DNA from: Lachnoclostridium edouardi | GTDB taxonomy: Bacteria > Bacillota > Clostridia > Lachnospirales > Lachnospiraceae | Assembly (NCBI RefSeq): GCF_900240245.1 | Contig: NZ_OESQ01000001.1 | Span: forward strand, 1,255,672-1,319,671 | Direction: 5' to 3' | Length of the DNA stretch: 64,000 nucleotides | Shown here: one piece after another, positions 8,894 through 16,963 of the stretch | Position numbering within the stretch: the stretch's first letter is position 1 | How the letters are laid out: each line of letters opens with the position of its first letter | Made by a program: the position numbers and the translations under genes | The notes under the pieces: model-generated | Told to the model about the DNA's origin: nothing | Database searches by the model: none | The model's input: the letters and a program-made list of their open reading frames with translations, nothing else

Positions 8894-10812
8894 TTATAAA
8901 TTCATTTCTTTTAAATACTTCCACAATGTAGTCCTGCTGACCCCCAACTCAGAGGCAGCTTTGCTTTTATTCCCTTTATGCTTTTTCAGCAATTCCTCCA
9001 ATCCTTCTCTGGTAATCTCTTTTTTCTTTCCTATGCTTTCCTCTTTTTCCTGGTAAAAGTCCAGCTGTTCAAAAAAATAACTGCTTTTATAGTTATCGTA
9101 AATAAATTGTTTATCAGCTTCCGCCTTGGGGCAGACAGCGCAGATTCTCTCACAAAAATTTCTAAGCTGGCGAATATTTCCGTCCCACTCCAGCTGCTCC
9201 ATGGCCTCCCTGCCATCCTGGGACAGCTTAATATTTTTTCCAAATTTTTTATTATAATCCTCCAGAAAAAAGTCAGCCAGCAGCCCTACATCCCCCTGTC
9301 TTTTTTCAGCTCCGGCAGCTGAAGCACCAGGACACTTAGCCTATAATACAAATCCTTTCTGAATCTGTGTTCCTCCACCATCTGTTTTAAATTTGTATTG
9401 CAGGCCGCAATAATTCTTACATTTACAGGGATCACCATATCAGAGCCTATCCGGCGGATTTGCTGCTCCTGAATCACCCGCAGGAGACGAACCTGGCCCT
9501 GAAGATTCATTTCAGAAATTTCATCCAGAAAAATAGTTCCATTGTGAGCCAACTCAAACAGTCCCATTTTTCCGCCTTTTTTAGCTCCTGTAAAGGCGCC
9601 GTCTACATATCCAAATAGCTCGCTTTCTATAAGATTATCAGGAATAGAGCCGCAGTTTACCGCTACAAATGGGCCATCTCTTCTGTCGCTTGAATTGTGA
9701 ATACTTTGTGCAAACATTTCCTTTCCGGTCCCTGTCTGTCCTATAATCAGAACGCTGGACTGCAGGGGCGCAAAAGTTTTCGCTAAATTTATTGTGTGAT
9801 TGAAAGCTTCTGATCTCCCTTTAATATCTGCAAAGGTATAATCTGCCGTATTCCCCTTTAAATACATTCCTTTTCTGATTTTAGTTTCCATTTTCTGCAG
9901 CTCGTACACACTGGACAAGGTTACAATTACGCCTTTGTTTTTACCGTCCACTCTAATAGGAACTATGTTCATAGCATAGTTTTTTTCCTGAATATCTACT
10001 GTAATTCCATTATTAGACCTGCCTTTTTCCATAGCTTCCCAAATTAGCTTAGACTTTTCCTCCCCAAATAGCCTTTCCACAGGCTGTCCCTGATAGGTAA
10101 TGCCTGCCTTGTCCAGAATATTTTCTGCCCTTTTGTTCATGGTGGTAATTCTGCCTTCTTCGTTTAAGCTGATAATAGCGTCTGTAACTGTATTAAAAAT
10201 CGTGTTCATTTCTTCTGCTTTTTTCCGCTCAATTTCAATAGAATGCTGCAGATCTAAGGCGCTGTTGTACGCCTTTTCCACCAACTCATATGTTGTCCCG
10301 GTCATTACACACTTCAGCCCGGCTGCCTTCGCATATCTGCATACCAGATCGCCGCCGATCAGTACCTTAACGCCGTCCCTTTTGGCCTTATTGACCATTT
10401 CCTGAATATTACTTCCTGACTGCGCCTCATACAAAGTTACTTTAGAGCGGAGAATTTTAAAAAAGGACTTTACTCTTTCTATAAAAGTTTCCATGCCTAC
10501 AATTCCAATGGAAGGTTCCTCTGCTCCACTTATTTCCTCTGCCTTCATAATACATTGGACAATACTGTCGTCTGTAATGCCAATATCTACTACAGGAAAA
10601 GGCAGCCCAGATTCCTTCAGCAATCTGGCAGTGTCGCCTCTTGCAATCAGAACGTCCACCTGTTTTTTATCCATTCCCCTGGCCTGCCAGACCGCCGCCT
10701 CCATGTGGCTTATGCGTATTTCCAGATTATCTTTATTTTCCAGAGTTTCCCGCAGCTTTTCTCCCTGCTTTTTTATGTGCTCCCCCGGAGCCAGAAGTAC
10801 AATTCTCCCCAT
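8894..10812 (-). pseudogene. PrpR-type sigma-54-dependent activator, frameshifted
   Basis: Two adjacent reading frames make one activator of about 640 residues. The first part (508 codons, 10812 to 9286) has a PrpR_N-type sensor domain (residues 1-190), a PAS domain (about 200-300) and most of the AAA+ domain: Walker A GQTGTGKE at 358-365, the sigma-54 contact loop GAFTGA at 405-410, and Walker B GTIFLDE at 425-431. It then stops after LPELKKDRGM. The sequence continues without loss in the next frame (KKRQGDVGLLADFF...), through the end of the AAA+ domain to a Fis-type helix-turn-helix (GNKSKAASELGVSRTTLWKYL) ending at 8894. The break is at a run of six A (9301-9306); a seventh A would restore the frame. 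It may be a real mutation or a sequencing error. The intact protein would sense a small molecule and fire the sigma-54 promoter at 8685-8700. Confidence 0.85.
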
Positions 10813-10851
10813 ATTTAATTACTCCTATATATTTCTGCACTATGGATATGG

Positions 10852-11775
10852 CTATGACAATGTTGCAAAACGAATTTGACATACCTTTTTAATATAGGGT
10901 TCATTCTCCTTTAAACATTCCAGGGTTTTAATAAAATTGCGGACCTCCCGCTCTTTGCTGGCTATAATAGAAGCAGTTTCTCCAATGTAATCCTTTTTCA
11001 TAATCATATTTACAGCCTCAAAGGCGCTGCACAAAGTTAGAGGAATATCTATAATATAAATATCTCCCTGTTTTTCATATAAATCTTTATCTATATATAC
11101 TGGAATCTCCCGCCCCGGCTCTGACACCAGGAACTTTTTGGCATTTCGTCTTTTATAGTATATCTGAGACCAAGACACCCAGTTTTCTTTTACTGTATCA
11201 GGAATCACTATCTCCACAGTTGCTTTGGCAGCTTTTGATTCCAGCTGCCGGCAAAGTCTTTTCAGAAAGTTTTCAAAATATCCTATAGCCAGACTGGTAG
11301 AAGGGAGAAGTGAAATTCTGCTTATCTCCCTTTCCTCCTGAAGCTTTTCCTTTAGTTGTCTGCAGCAGACCTCCACACCTTTTTGTCCCCGAAATCTTAA
11401 TACTGTAATTCCGTAAAGGTCGCTGGCAATACCACAGTCATTATGAATGAAAAAATATGTTCTTTCCATCCCCAGAACTCCTGCGTAAAGTCCAAATTCC
11501 AGATAAACATTATCCCTTGCCCCTATTTTCTCAGTTCCGTTTTTTATTCTCAGAACACGGTCGTCCTTGCCGCCTATAAAAATTCCGAAATCAAATTCCG
11601 CGGCTCTCCTTACTAAATTATGATATGTACTGTCATTCAGCTGAAAAAAATTATCCTGCCATATTGTACATTCATATTCTGGCTCTAAATTCTTCTTAAC
11701 CTCTTTTGCAATTTTTACGCTTTCAGATGAAGAGCCAATAAAAATTCTGGGCTTTACCTCCATAATTGTCGTCAT
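10852..11775 (-). CDS. cap12: TIR-STING effector (Cap12-type)
   Basis: 307 residues from the ATG at 11773-11775, which has a GGGAGGG site 6 bases upstream; the open frame extends 8 codons further. Residues 9-128 are a TIR domain of the CBASS/Pycsar effector type (RIFIGSSSE, FGIFIGGKDD, RDNVYLEFGLYAGVLG with the expected NADase glutamate at E93, and SDLYGITVLRF). From about 160 a prokaryotic STING domain begins with TSLAIGYFENFLKRLC, which lines up with the first STING helix of animals (GLAWSYYIGYL), followed by the PGREIPVYID strand. In characterised bacterial TIR-STING proteins, cyclic di-GMP binding makes the protein polymerise and destroy NAD+, killing the infected cell. No CD-NTase lies within the window. 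The neighbour 40 bp downstream is the sigma-54 activator, so the two may share a transcript. Confidence 0.85.
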   Translation of the reverse strand: MTTIMEVKPRIFIGSSSESVKIAKEVKKNLEPEYECTIWQDNFFQLNDSTYHNLVRRAAEFDFGIFIGGKDDRVLRIKNGTEKIGARDNVYLEFGLYAGVLGMERTYFFIHNDCGIASDLYGITVLRFRGQKGVEVCCRQLKEKLQEEREISRISLLPSTSLAIGYFENFLKRLCRQLESKAAKATVEIVIPDTVKENWVSWSQIYYKRRNAKKFLVSEPGREIPVYIDKDLYEKQGDIYIIDIPLTLCSAFEAVNMIMKKDYIGETASIIASKEREVRNFIKTLECLKENEPYIKKVCQIRFATLS

Positions 11776-11799
11776 TCTGTACCCTCCCCCAGTTTTCAT

Positions 11800-11968
11800 T
11801 TGTACATGTGTATTTTTTTATTTCACTCGTTCCTCGTTCCATAAAAACGGACGGGAACCCTAAACTTCGCTATGGCGAACTTTGGGTAGCAAATAGTTTC
11901 GCGCTTTGCTCTCAACTATTTTTCATTATACCATATGGGGTAGGATTTAAAAATGTTTTTCACCTTGG
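11800..11968 (-). promoter_or_regulatory. Promoter and structured leader of the TIR-STING gene
   Basis: Read on the minus strand, a TATAAT box (11930-11935 region) lies about 150 bases before the TIR-STING start; the -35 is weak. The leader can form small hairpins: AAATAGTT/AACTATTT (8-bp stem) around 11890-11922, and TTCGC/GCGAA around 11866-11879. It also contains the doubled unit CGTTCCTCGTTCC (+ strand). No protein is evident. Whether it regulates the effector is unknown. Confidence 0.4.
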
Positions 11969-12766
11969 TCAAACCACATAGCCCGGATGCTTTTCCATCC
12001 AGTTCATATAGTCCCAAAATGCTGCCTCCAGGCCAAACTCGGCCTTAAAACCAGTGTCCTTAAACAGATTTTGGGATACCATAGGAGCATTGTCTGCAGG
12101 CTGGTTAATTTTCAGATTAACATGTTCTCCTTCCTTTGCTATATTAAAAGTAAAGTTAGGATATTTTTTCTGCAAAAGGCTGCACCATTCTGTAATTGTC
12201 CACCGCTCCCCTGAGGACAGAGGGTAAATATTATGGGAAAATGTTTCTGACAATAGCAGCAAATATATCGCCCTTGCCAAATCCGGTCCATAAATCCACT
12301 CCCCTTTGTATACTCTAGGCAATACTGCCGATTCGCCTTTTACAGCTAAAGCCGCAGCCTGGTATGGCAGGCTCATATGCGCCCTGGCGCCGCTGTAATG
12401 CTCCCACGGCCCAAAAACGTCTCCAATTCTCACCACGCAGCCTGGTATTTGAAACAGCTCCTTACTGCGCAGAAAAATCCTCTCTGCTGCAAATTTTGAT
12501 ATTTCATAGAAGGCGCCAGGATCTGCCATACTCACTCCCTCTACAAGAGGCTCATTTTTCAGCGCTGTTTTTCCATATGCAGAAATAGAGCCTAACATAA
12601 GGAATTTCCCCGGCACTTTTTCTTCTATAAAAGCGTTTAATATATGAAGTGTTCCAAGACAGTTTATTTTAATAATTTTTTCTCCCTCAGTTTCCTCCAT
12701 TTTTCTGCCTGGCGTTAAGGCGGCTCCGTGAATAATGTCTGTGACCTTATTTTCCTTTAATAGTTC
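11969..12766 (-). pseudogene. NAD-dependent epimerase/dehydratase (extended SDR), 5'-truncated
   Basis: The readable frame starts abruptly after a stop at 12767-12769 with LLKENKVTDIIHGAAL, which is an internal segment of an extended short-chain dehydrogenase. It then continues through INCLGTLHILNAF, LGSISAYG, the catalytic Y-x-x-x-K (FYEISKFAAER) and a normal C-terminus. The N-terminal Rossmann GxxGxxG that binds NAD is missing, so even if the inner ATG at 12700 is used the product cannot be a normal enzyme. The lost 5' end is replaced by the AT-rich gene 12747-13502, whose stop lies inside the remnant. This marks a deletion or insertion junction at about 12747-12770. GC content changes sharply at the same point. 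Confidence 0.8.
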
Positions 12767-13502
12767 TTAAGGATAATCCATCACACAAAGGTGCATCTAA
12801 AGCTCTATTTGTAACTAGAGAATTAAAAAATGTAGTCCTCTCAGTCTCTAAAACTACTATATCTTGATTTTCTTCCTGCTTGATATACCAATCCTTTATT
12901 CTAATATTTAAATTATTAAAAACCTTTGAAAAGGAATGATATGTAAATAGTTTTGTATAATTACTGATGACAATTTGGGGTAACTGATACATTGAACTAG
13001 AATCTATAACTGTAAATTTCATATTCCCTGGATTTCTAAATACTACTACAATAGGAAAACGATATACTGAATCTAATGGCTCTTGTGAAGATTCTATTTC
13101 ATTCTCTGCATTATATAAAGAGCAAGAAGTATATTTTATCCCTATATTTTTATTTTCTCTATCTCCACGGTTCTTATAAACTAAATACTCTGAATTTTCA
13201 CTATAAAATTCAAATAATTTATCAGTATCAATATCTAGCTTCGTGCTTTCTTCTAGATGTTTATCAATTATTTTAATAAAAATCCGTAGTGCTCCAGCTA
13301 TAATCATAGTCAATGAAACTGTAACTGCAATATCAAATTCTAAAAATTGGTAAATGTCAAATTCCTTTTTTAAAATTATTTTTATTACAAAAGCAAAGAT
13401 CAGAAGAACCCCTAGGCCTTCAATAATATCTTTTATAATACTTTCACTGGAAAATATTTTCTTTAAAAACCGTAATACTTTTATTTTATAAGATAATTTC
13501 AT
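12747..13502 (-). CDS. Two-helix membrane protein of unknown function
   Basis: 251 residues that I do not recognise. Two membrane helices (about residues 26-44 and 56-76) are followed by a soluble part of about 170 residues that looks rich in beta strands. The start overlaps the stop of the preceding membrane glycosyltransferase-like gene (TAATG), so the two are translated together and probably work together. The last codons (about 7) are shared in another frame with the truncated epimerase. The true C-terminus may therefore have been replaced when that junction formed. The gene is very AT-rich, like the rest of the island. Confidence 0.6.
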   Translation of the reverse strand: MKLSYKIKVLRFLKKIFSSESIIKDIIEGLGVLLIFAFVIKIILKKEFDIYQFLEFDIAVTVSLTMIIAGALRIFIKIIDKHLEESTKLDIDTDKLFEFYSENSEYLVYKNRGDRENKNIGIKYTSCSLYNAENEIESSQEPLDSVYRFPIVVVFRNPGNMKFTVIDSSSMYQLPQIVISNYTKLFTYHSFSKVFNNLNIRIKDWYIKQEENQDIVVLETERTTFFNSLVTNRALDAPLCDGLSLRTIKGK

Positions 13503-15055
13503 TAAATTTTTTCCTTTTTTACTCTGTTGTTATTGCTATAAATTCCTAAGACTCCACAAATAATAAAAATAGGAACATATAAAAATAAATATCTAGCTCT
13601 CGCCTCAAATATCATAACAAACATAGTGATTCCAATAAAAGTTAAAACTCCCACATTCACACAAATTTCTCTGTTAGCACCATTTTTACTTTGAATAAGT
13701 CCTATCATTCCAATTAAAATTCCAATCCACAACGTCTGTGTTAGGTTTTGGTAAATCGGAAAATAACTTCCTCTCTCACTTCCATAATGATTGTAATATA
13801 TATTACGCAGGAAAACACTATGAGACCCCTTCTCTGGCAGAAGCGCTTCGTAGAAGTCTCCCTCTCCTTCCCATGCAAAAGTTCCAGAATTATAATTATA
13901 TAGCATTTTTCTTTTTAATAATTCAAAATAACCTGAGAGTCCCATTCCTTTCATTCTTTGACTAATCATATGCCAATTCGCTTTTTGACGATCATGTTTA
14001 TTGGAAAACTGAGAAGTATAAATAACATCATTTGTATCATATCCCCCGTCGGTTTCCTCATTAAGACCCATCATTAGATAATGTACATATGTAAAATTTT
14101 GTTCCTTATCTGGTATGTATCTCATGTACTGGTTTACTCCATACCCTAAAATATTAGTGCACAACCACGCTACTACTATTACTGCTACTACTGGAAAAGA
14201 AAATAACTTTTTCTTTTTTGTTACAAATAAAATAGATTCAATGAATATAATTGCTATAAAGATAATAACAACTGTAGGCTTTATTTTAGCGCCTACAAAT
14301 GTTAAAAAAGCTATAAATCCCCAATATACCCATGAACAGTGAATGTTATCCTTGGTTTTTAAACGTATATACAGATAAAAAATCATAACAGGAAAAAGAA
14401 TACTATATGTATCTGAATATGGAACTAACATCCACGGAGAAAATCCTGCCATGATTATATATATCATCCCCGTTATTCCACAAATCACATTACTCCCGCT
14501 CAAACATTTAACTGATAAAACAGTAAATATTCCCGACAAATTTAAAAACAGACATCCCACTACAACACAAGCGAAATATGGATCTGTTCCTCCAAACATA
14601 ATAGATAATCTTTTAATAACAACTAAAATTGCTGTAAGCCAAACATTATTTGGATATGTATAGAAATACTGATACCAAGAAAGACTTCCACCCTCAGTTG
14701 CATAGGCATATGCCACTTTATTTACTAATCCCGGGTCCCAACCCGTATAGAAATATGTATTCCATGCCACATATAATTGGAGGCAAAGCATAACTGCAGC
14801 TATTGTTAATAGTGTAAAAATAAATTTATTTGTGAGCACTATACTATTAATTGTATCTTTAAAACGCTTTCTCACTGCATAACTAGTAATTATAATAAAA
14901 ATTAGAGCCAGCGCCGCACAATATATATTCGACCATATTTCCCCTTTTAATTCTGCCCTCTCTGGACGCTCTGGAACAAAAAATAAAGTCAGTAATATTA
15001 CAACCAGCAATAGACAGCTGCTATAATTCAAAACCTTAAAAACTTTTTCTCTCAC
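13502..15055 (-). CDS. Multi-spanning membrane protein, probable GT-C glycosyltransferase
   Basis: 517 residues with about 12 hydrophobic helices. After the third helix, an extracytoplasmic loop carries WDPGLVNK, an acidic motif placed like the catalytic Asp of GT-C (PMT/GT39-like) enzymes, which transfer sugars from polyprenyl-phosphate donors on the outer side of the membrane. A long hydrophilic loop follows helix 9 (about residues 320-430), as is common in this group. It heads a two-gene unit with the 251-aa protein and diverges from the recombinase gene. The likely role is to add a sugar to the surface polysaccharide; donor and acceptor are unknown. Confidence 0.6.
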   Translation of the reverse strand: MREKVFKVLNYSSCLLLVVILLTLFFVPERPERAELKGEIWSNIYCAALALIFIIITSYAVRKRFKDTINSIVLTNKFIFTLLTIAAVMLCLQLYVAWNTYFYTGWDPGLVNKVAYAYATEGGSLSWYQYFYTYPNNVWLTAILVVIKRLSIMFGGTDPYFACVVVGCLFLNLSGIFTVLSVKCLSGSNVICGITGMIYIIMAGFSPWMLVPYSDTYSILFPVMIFYLYIRLKTKDNIHCSWVYWGFIAFLTFVGAKIKPTVVIIFIAIIFIESILFVTKKKKLFSFPVVAVIVVAWLCTNILGYGVNQYMRYIPDKEQNFTYVHYLMMGLNEETDGGYDTNDVIYTSQFSNKHDRQKANWHMISQRMKGMGLSGYFELLKRKMLYNYNSGTFAWEGEGDFYEALLPEKGSHSVFLRNIYYNHYGSERGSYFPIYQNLTQTLWIGILIGMIGLIQSKNGANREICVNVGVLTFIGITMFVMIFEARARYLFLYVPIFIICGVLGIYSNNNRVKKEKI

Positions 15056-15288
15056 TTTACAATCCCCTTCTCCATATTATTCCAATATATTTTACATTAA
15101 ATTTCTAAAATAATAAATAGCAAAACATACAAACCTTATCTATGTTGTATTACTTGATAAAGCATACATACAAGGAGACTAAAAAGTTGCAATATATGTA
15201 TTAAAGATAATTAGCATAAGTAGTGTTTTACTTGACGGCTTTTTTCCTATACAATAAAAGATAAGCAAAAAAGAAAGAGGTGTTTTAT
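15056..15288. promoter_or_regulatory. Divergent promoter region before the recombinase gene
   Basis: This is an AT-rich gap between the divergent GT-C-like and recombinase genes. On the plus strand, TTTACT (15227-15232) and TACAAT (15250-15255) are separated by 17 bases and form a plausible sigma-A promoter for the recombinase; an AGAGG ribosome site follows at 15276-15280. An overlapping TTGACG (15232-15237) could be an alternative -35. No clear promoter was assigned on the minus strand. Confidence 0.55.
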
Positions 15289-16233
15289 ATGGAATTATCT
15301 ATTATGTATTGTGACTGGCTTAATCAATGGCTTGAAAGAAAGACACATTTCATTAAGGCCTCCACACACGGAACTTATTCAAACCTAATTATTAACCATA
15401 TTATCCCAATTTTGGGAAATATACCCATAAGTTCTATTAATGAAGATCATATTCAGCAAGCAGTTATTTATTGGGCCACACAAGGAAAAATGAATTGTAA
15501 TCATGGCCTATCTGACAGTACAGTGCGCGATATTCTATCTATTGTAAGATTGAGTATAAAGGATGCCAGAAAATATTTTCAGCTTCCTGCACAATCCTAC
15601 GATATTTATTCTCCTAAATCTTATAGATCCCCACTTCCCAAAATTTTATCTCAAACTGAACACAAACGGCTTACCACTGCATTACTAAATGATATAAACA
15701 GCCGTAATTGTGGGATATTGTTAACTCTATATACAGGTATTCGTATTGGGGAATTATGTGCTTTAACTTGGCAGGATATTAATTTAGAATGTCAAGTAAT
15801 TTCCATTACAAAAACTTTGCAAAGAATCTTTACAAAAAATAGTGATGGTTCTGGTTCCTCTAAAATTACTATTACTCCCCCAAAAACTGCTTCGTCGATA
15901 CGCGATATTCCCCTTCCCTCGTTTTTATTGCCTATATTTAAAGAAATAAGTCCAAGTAATGCCAATTCCTATTTACTTTCAGGCACGCTAAAATATATAG
16001 AACCTAGAATTTATCGGCTATATTACACATCATTTTTGGAGAAAGTTAATATTAATCATATTAGTTTTCATGGACTACGCCATACCTTTGCTACACGCCT
16101 TATAGAGAATGGTGCTGATATTAAAACAGTCAGCGAAATTCTCGGACACGCTTCTATTACAACTACTTTAAATTTATATACTCATCCACCTTTAGAACAA
16201 AAAAGGAAATGTATAGAATTACTTTCTATTTAA
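15289..16233 (+). CDS. Tyrosine recombinase (phage-integrase family)
   Basis: 314 residues from the ATG at 15289 (AGAGG site 8 bases upstream). An N-terminal SAM-like DNA-binding domain (about 5-100) precedes the catalytic domain. The full active-site set is visible: R152 in TGIRIGE, a lysine near 199, H261-x-x-R264 in HGLRH, H287 in GHAS, and the nucleophile Y297 in NLYTH. The enzyme should therefore be active in cutting and rejoining DNA. No excisionase, phage or conjugation genes are nearby. Instead the gene ends 19 bp before one arm of a 390-bp inverted repeat whose other arm lies inside the HAD-domain gene at 34730-35119. This is the position expected of an invertase that flips the segment between the arms. 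Confidence 0.92.
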   Translation: MELSIMYCDWLNQWLERKTHFIKASTHGTYSNLIINHIIPILGNIPISSINEDHIQQAVIYWATQGKMNCNHGLSDSTVRDILSIVRLSIKDARKYFQLPAQSYDIYSPKSYRSPLPKILSQTEHKRLTTALLNDINSRNCGILLTLYTGIRIGELCALTWQDINLECQVISITKTLQRIFTKNSDGSGSSKITITPPKTASSIRDIPLPSFLLPIFKEISPSNANSYLLSGTLKYIEPRIYRLYYTSFLEKVNINHISFHGLRHTFATRLIENGADIKTVSEILGHASITTTLNLYTHPPLEQKRKCIELLSI

Positions 16234-16249
16234 TATTAATTTTTCTTTT

Positions 16250-16924
16250 ATGGCATCCTTATTTTATCAACATAGGGATGTCATTTCTGTCTATTTTTCC
16301 CAGACTCAAAACGCTACATTTGACTACTATAAACCTATTGTAGAGGGGTGTAAAAAAGTATTAGTGGTAGACCTGGGCTGGAATGGCACATGCGGAATTG
16401 CCCTTAAATATCTGCTGGAAGAAAAAAAGAAGCTGGATATTACTGTGTGCAGCGCTCTTGTGGGGGTTAAAGACGGCCAGGAGCCTACGGTCCGCATGGC
16501 AAATGGAGATTTGTTTGTCTATGGATTTGCCAGAAATATGAATTATGATTTACAGAAAAATCATATGGGGAAAGATGTGGATTATCACAACTTGCTTATG
16601 GAGATATTATTCACAGCCCCAGAGCCTAGTTTTTTGAAGTTTTATTTTACTAAGAATATAAATATAGGACAGTTATATATAGAAGAAACCGAAAAGAACT
16701 ATACAATTATTTTAAAAATCCAGGAAGGAATATTAGCTTTTTCATTTTTTTGGTTGCACACATTGCAAGAAGTTCCATTAAATAATTTCATTTCATCTAA
16801 GGATTCTATTTTGGTTGTTCAGTCGCAATGGGTAAATAATAAAAAAATATTTGAGGAGTATCAAATCAACATTTTATCTGGAAAAACTGATCACCAAATT
16901 AATTATGATGATAAGGATGACTAG
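16250..16924 (+). pseudogene. Headless, inverted 3' copy of the HAD-domain glycan gene (alternative C-terminus)
   Basis: The frame can be read as 224 codons. Codons 2-131 match residues about 433-562 of the 648-aa HAD-domain protein encoded on the other strand (34469-36415); the last 308 bp of the match have about 7 differences by eye. Codons 132-224 are a different but related C-terminus: they keep spaced matches such as LIY/LYI, SRDSLL/SKDSIL. There is no HAD domain and no ribosome site before the ATG, so it is probably silent here. After inversion across the repeat, the 562-codon head on the other strand would join this tail in frame to give a 655-aa protein. The same layout is known from partial hsdS genes in restriction shufflons. 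Confidence 0.85.
16253..16642 (+). repeat. Inverted repeat, left arm (390 bp)
   Basis: The arm matches the reverse complement of 34730-35119 over 390 bp with no gaps. By eye, the outer 82 bp (next to the recombinase gene) carry about 16 mismatches. The inner 308 bp carry about 7, all silent but one (Ala/Val). Similarity stops abruptly at both ends. High identity in the inner part with diverged outer edges is what repeated crossovers in the core would leave. Confidence 0.9.
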
Positions 16925-16963
16925 AAGTAAAAAGCATGTTTATAGTCCAGAAAGGAATTAACA

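Noticed and set aside
9286..9310. Programmed -1 ribosomal frameshift in the activator gene
   Set aside because: The six-A run is in the phase AAA-AAA-G, not the classical X-XXY-YYZ heptamer, and I saw no strong downstream hairpin. A one-base deletion is simpler.
10852..13502. A complete CBASS operon, with the 251-aa two-helix protein as a Cap15-like partner
   Set aside because: The two-helix protein is translationally coupled to a membrane glycosyltransferase-like gene, not to the TIR-STING gene, and is separated from it by the epimerase remnant. I could not match it to Cap15 with any motif.
16250..16924. A separate, expressed 224-aa protein
   Set aside because: No ribosome site precedes the ATG, the HAD domain is absent and the first 131 codons copy an internal part of another gene. 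A silent tail is a better reading.
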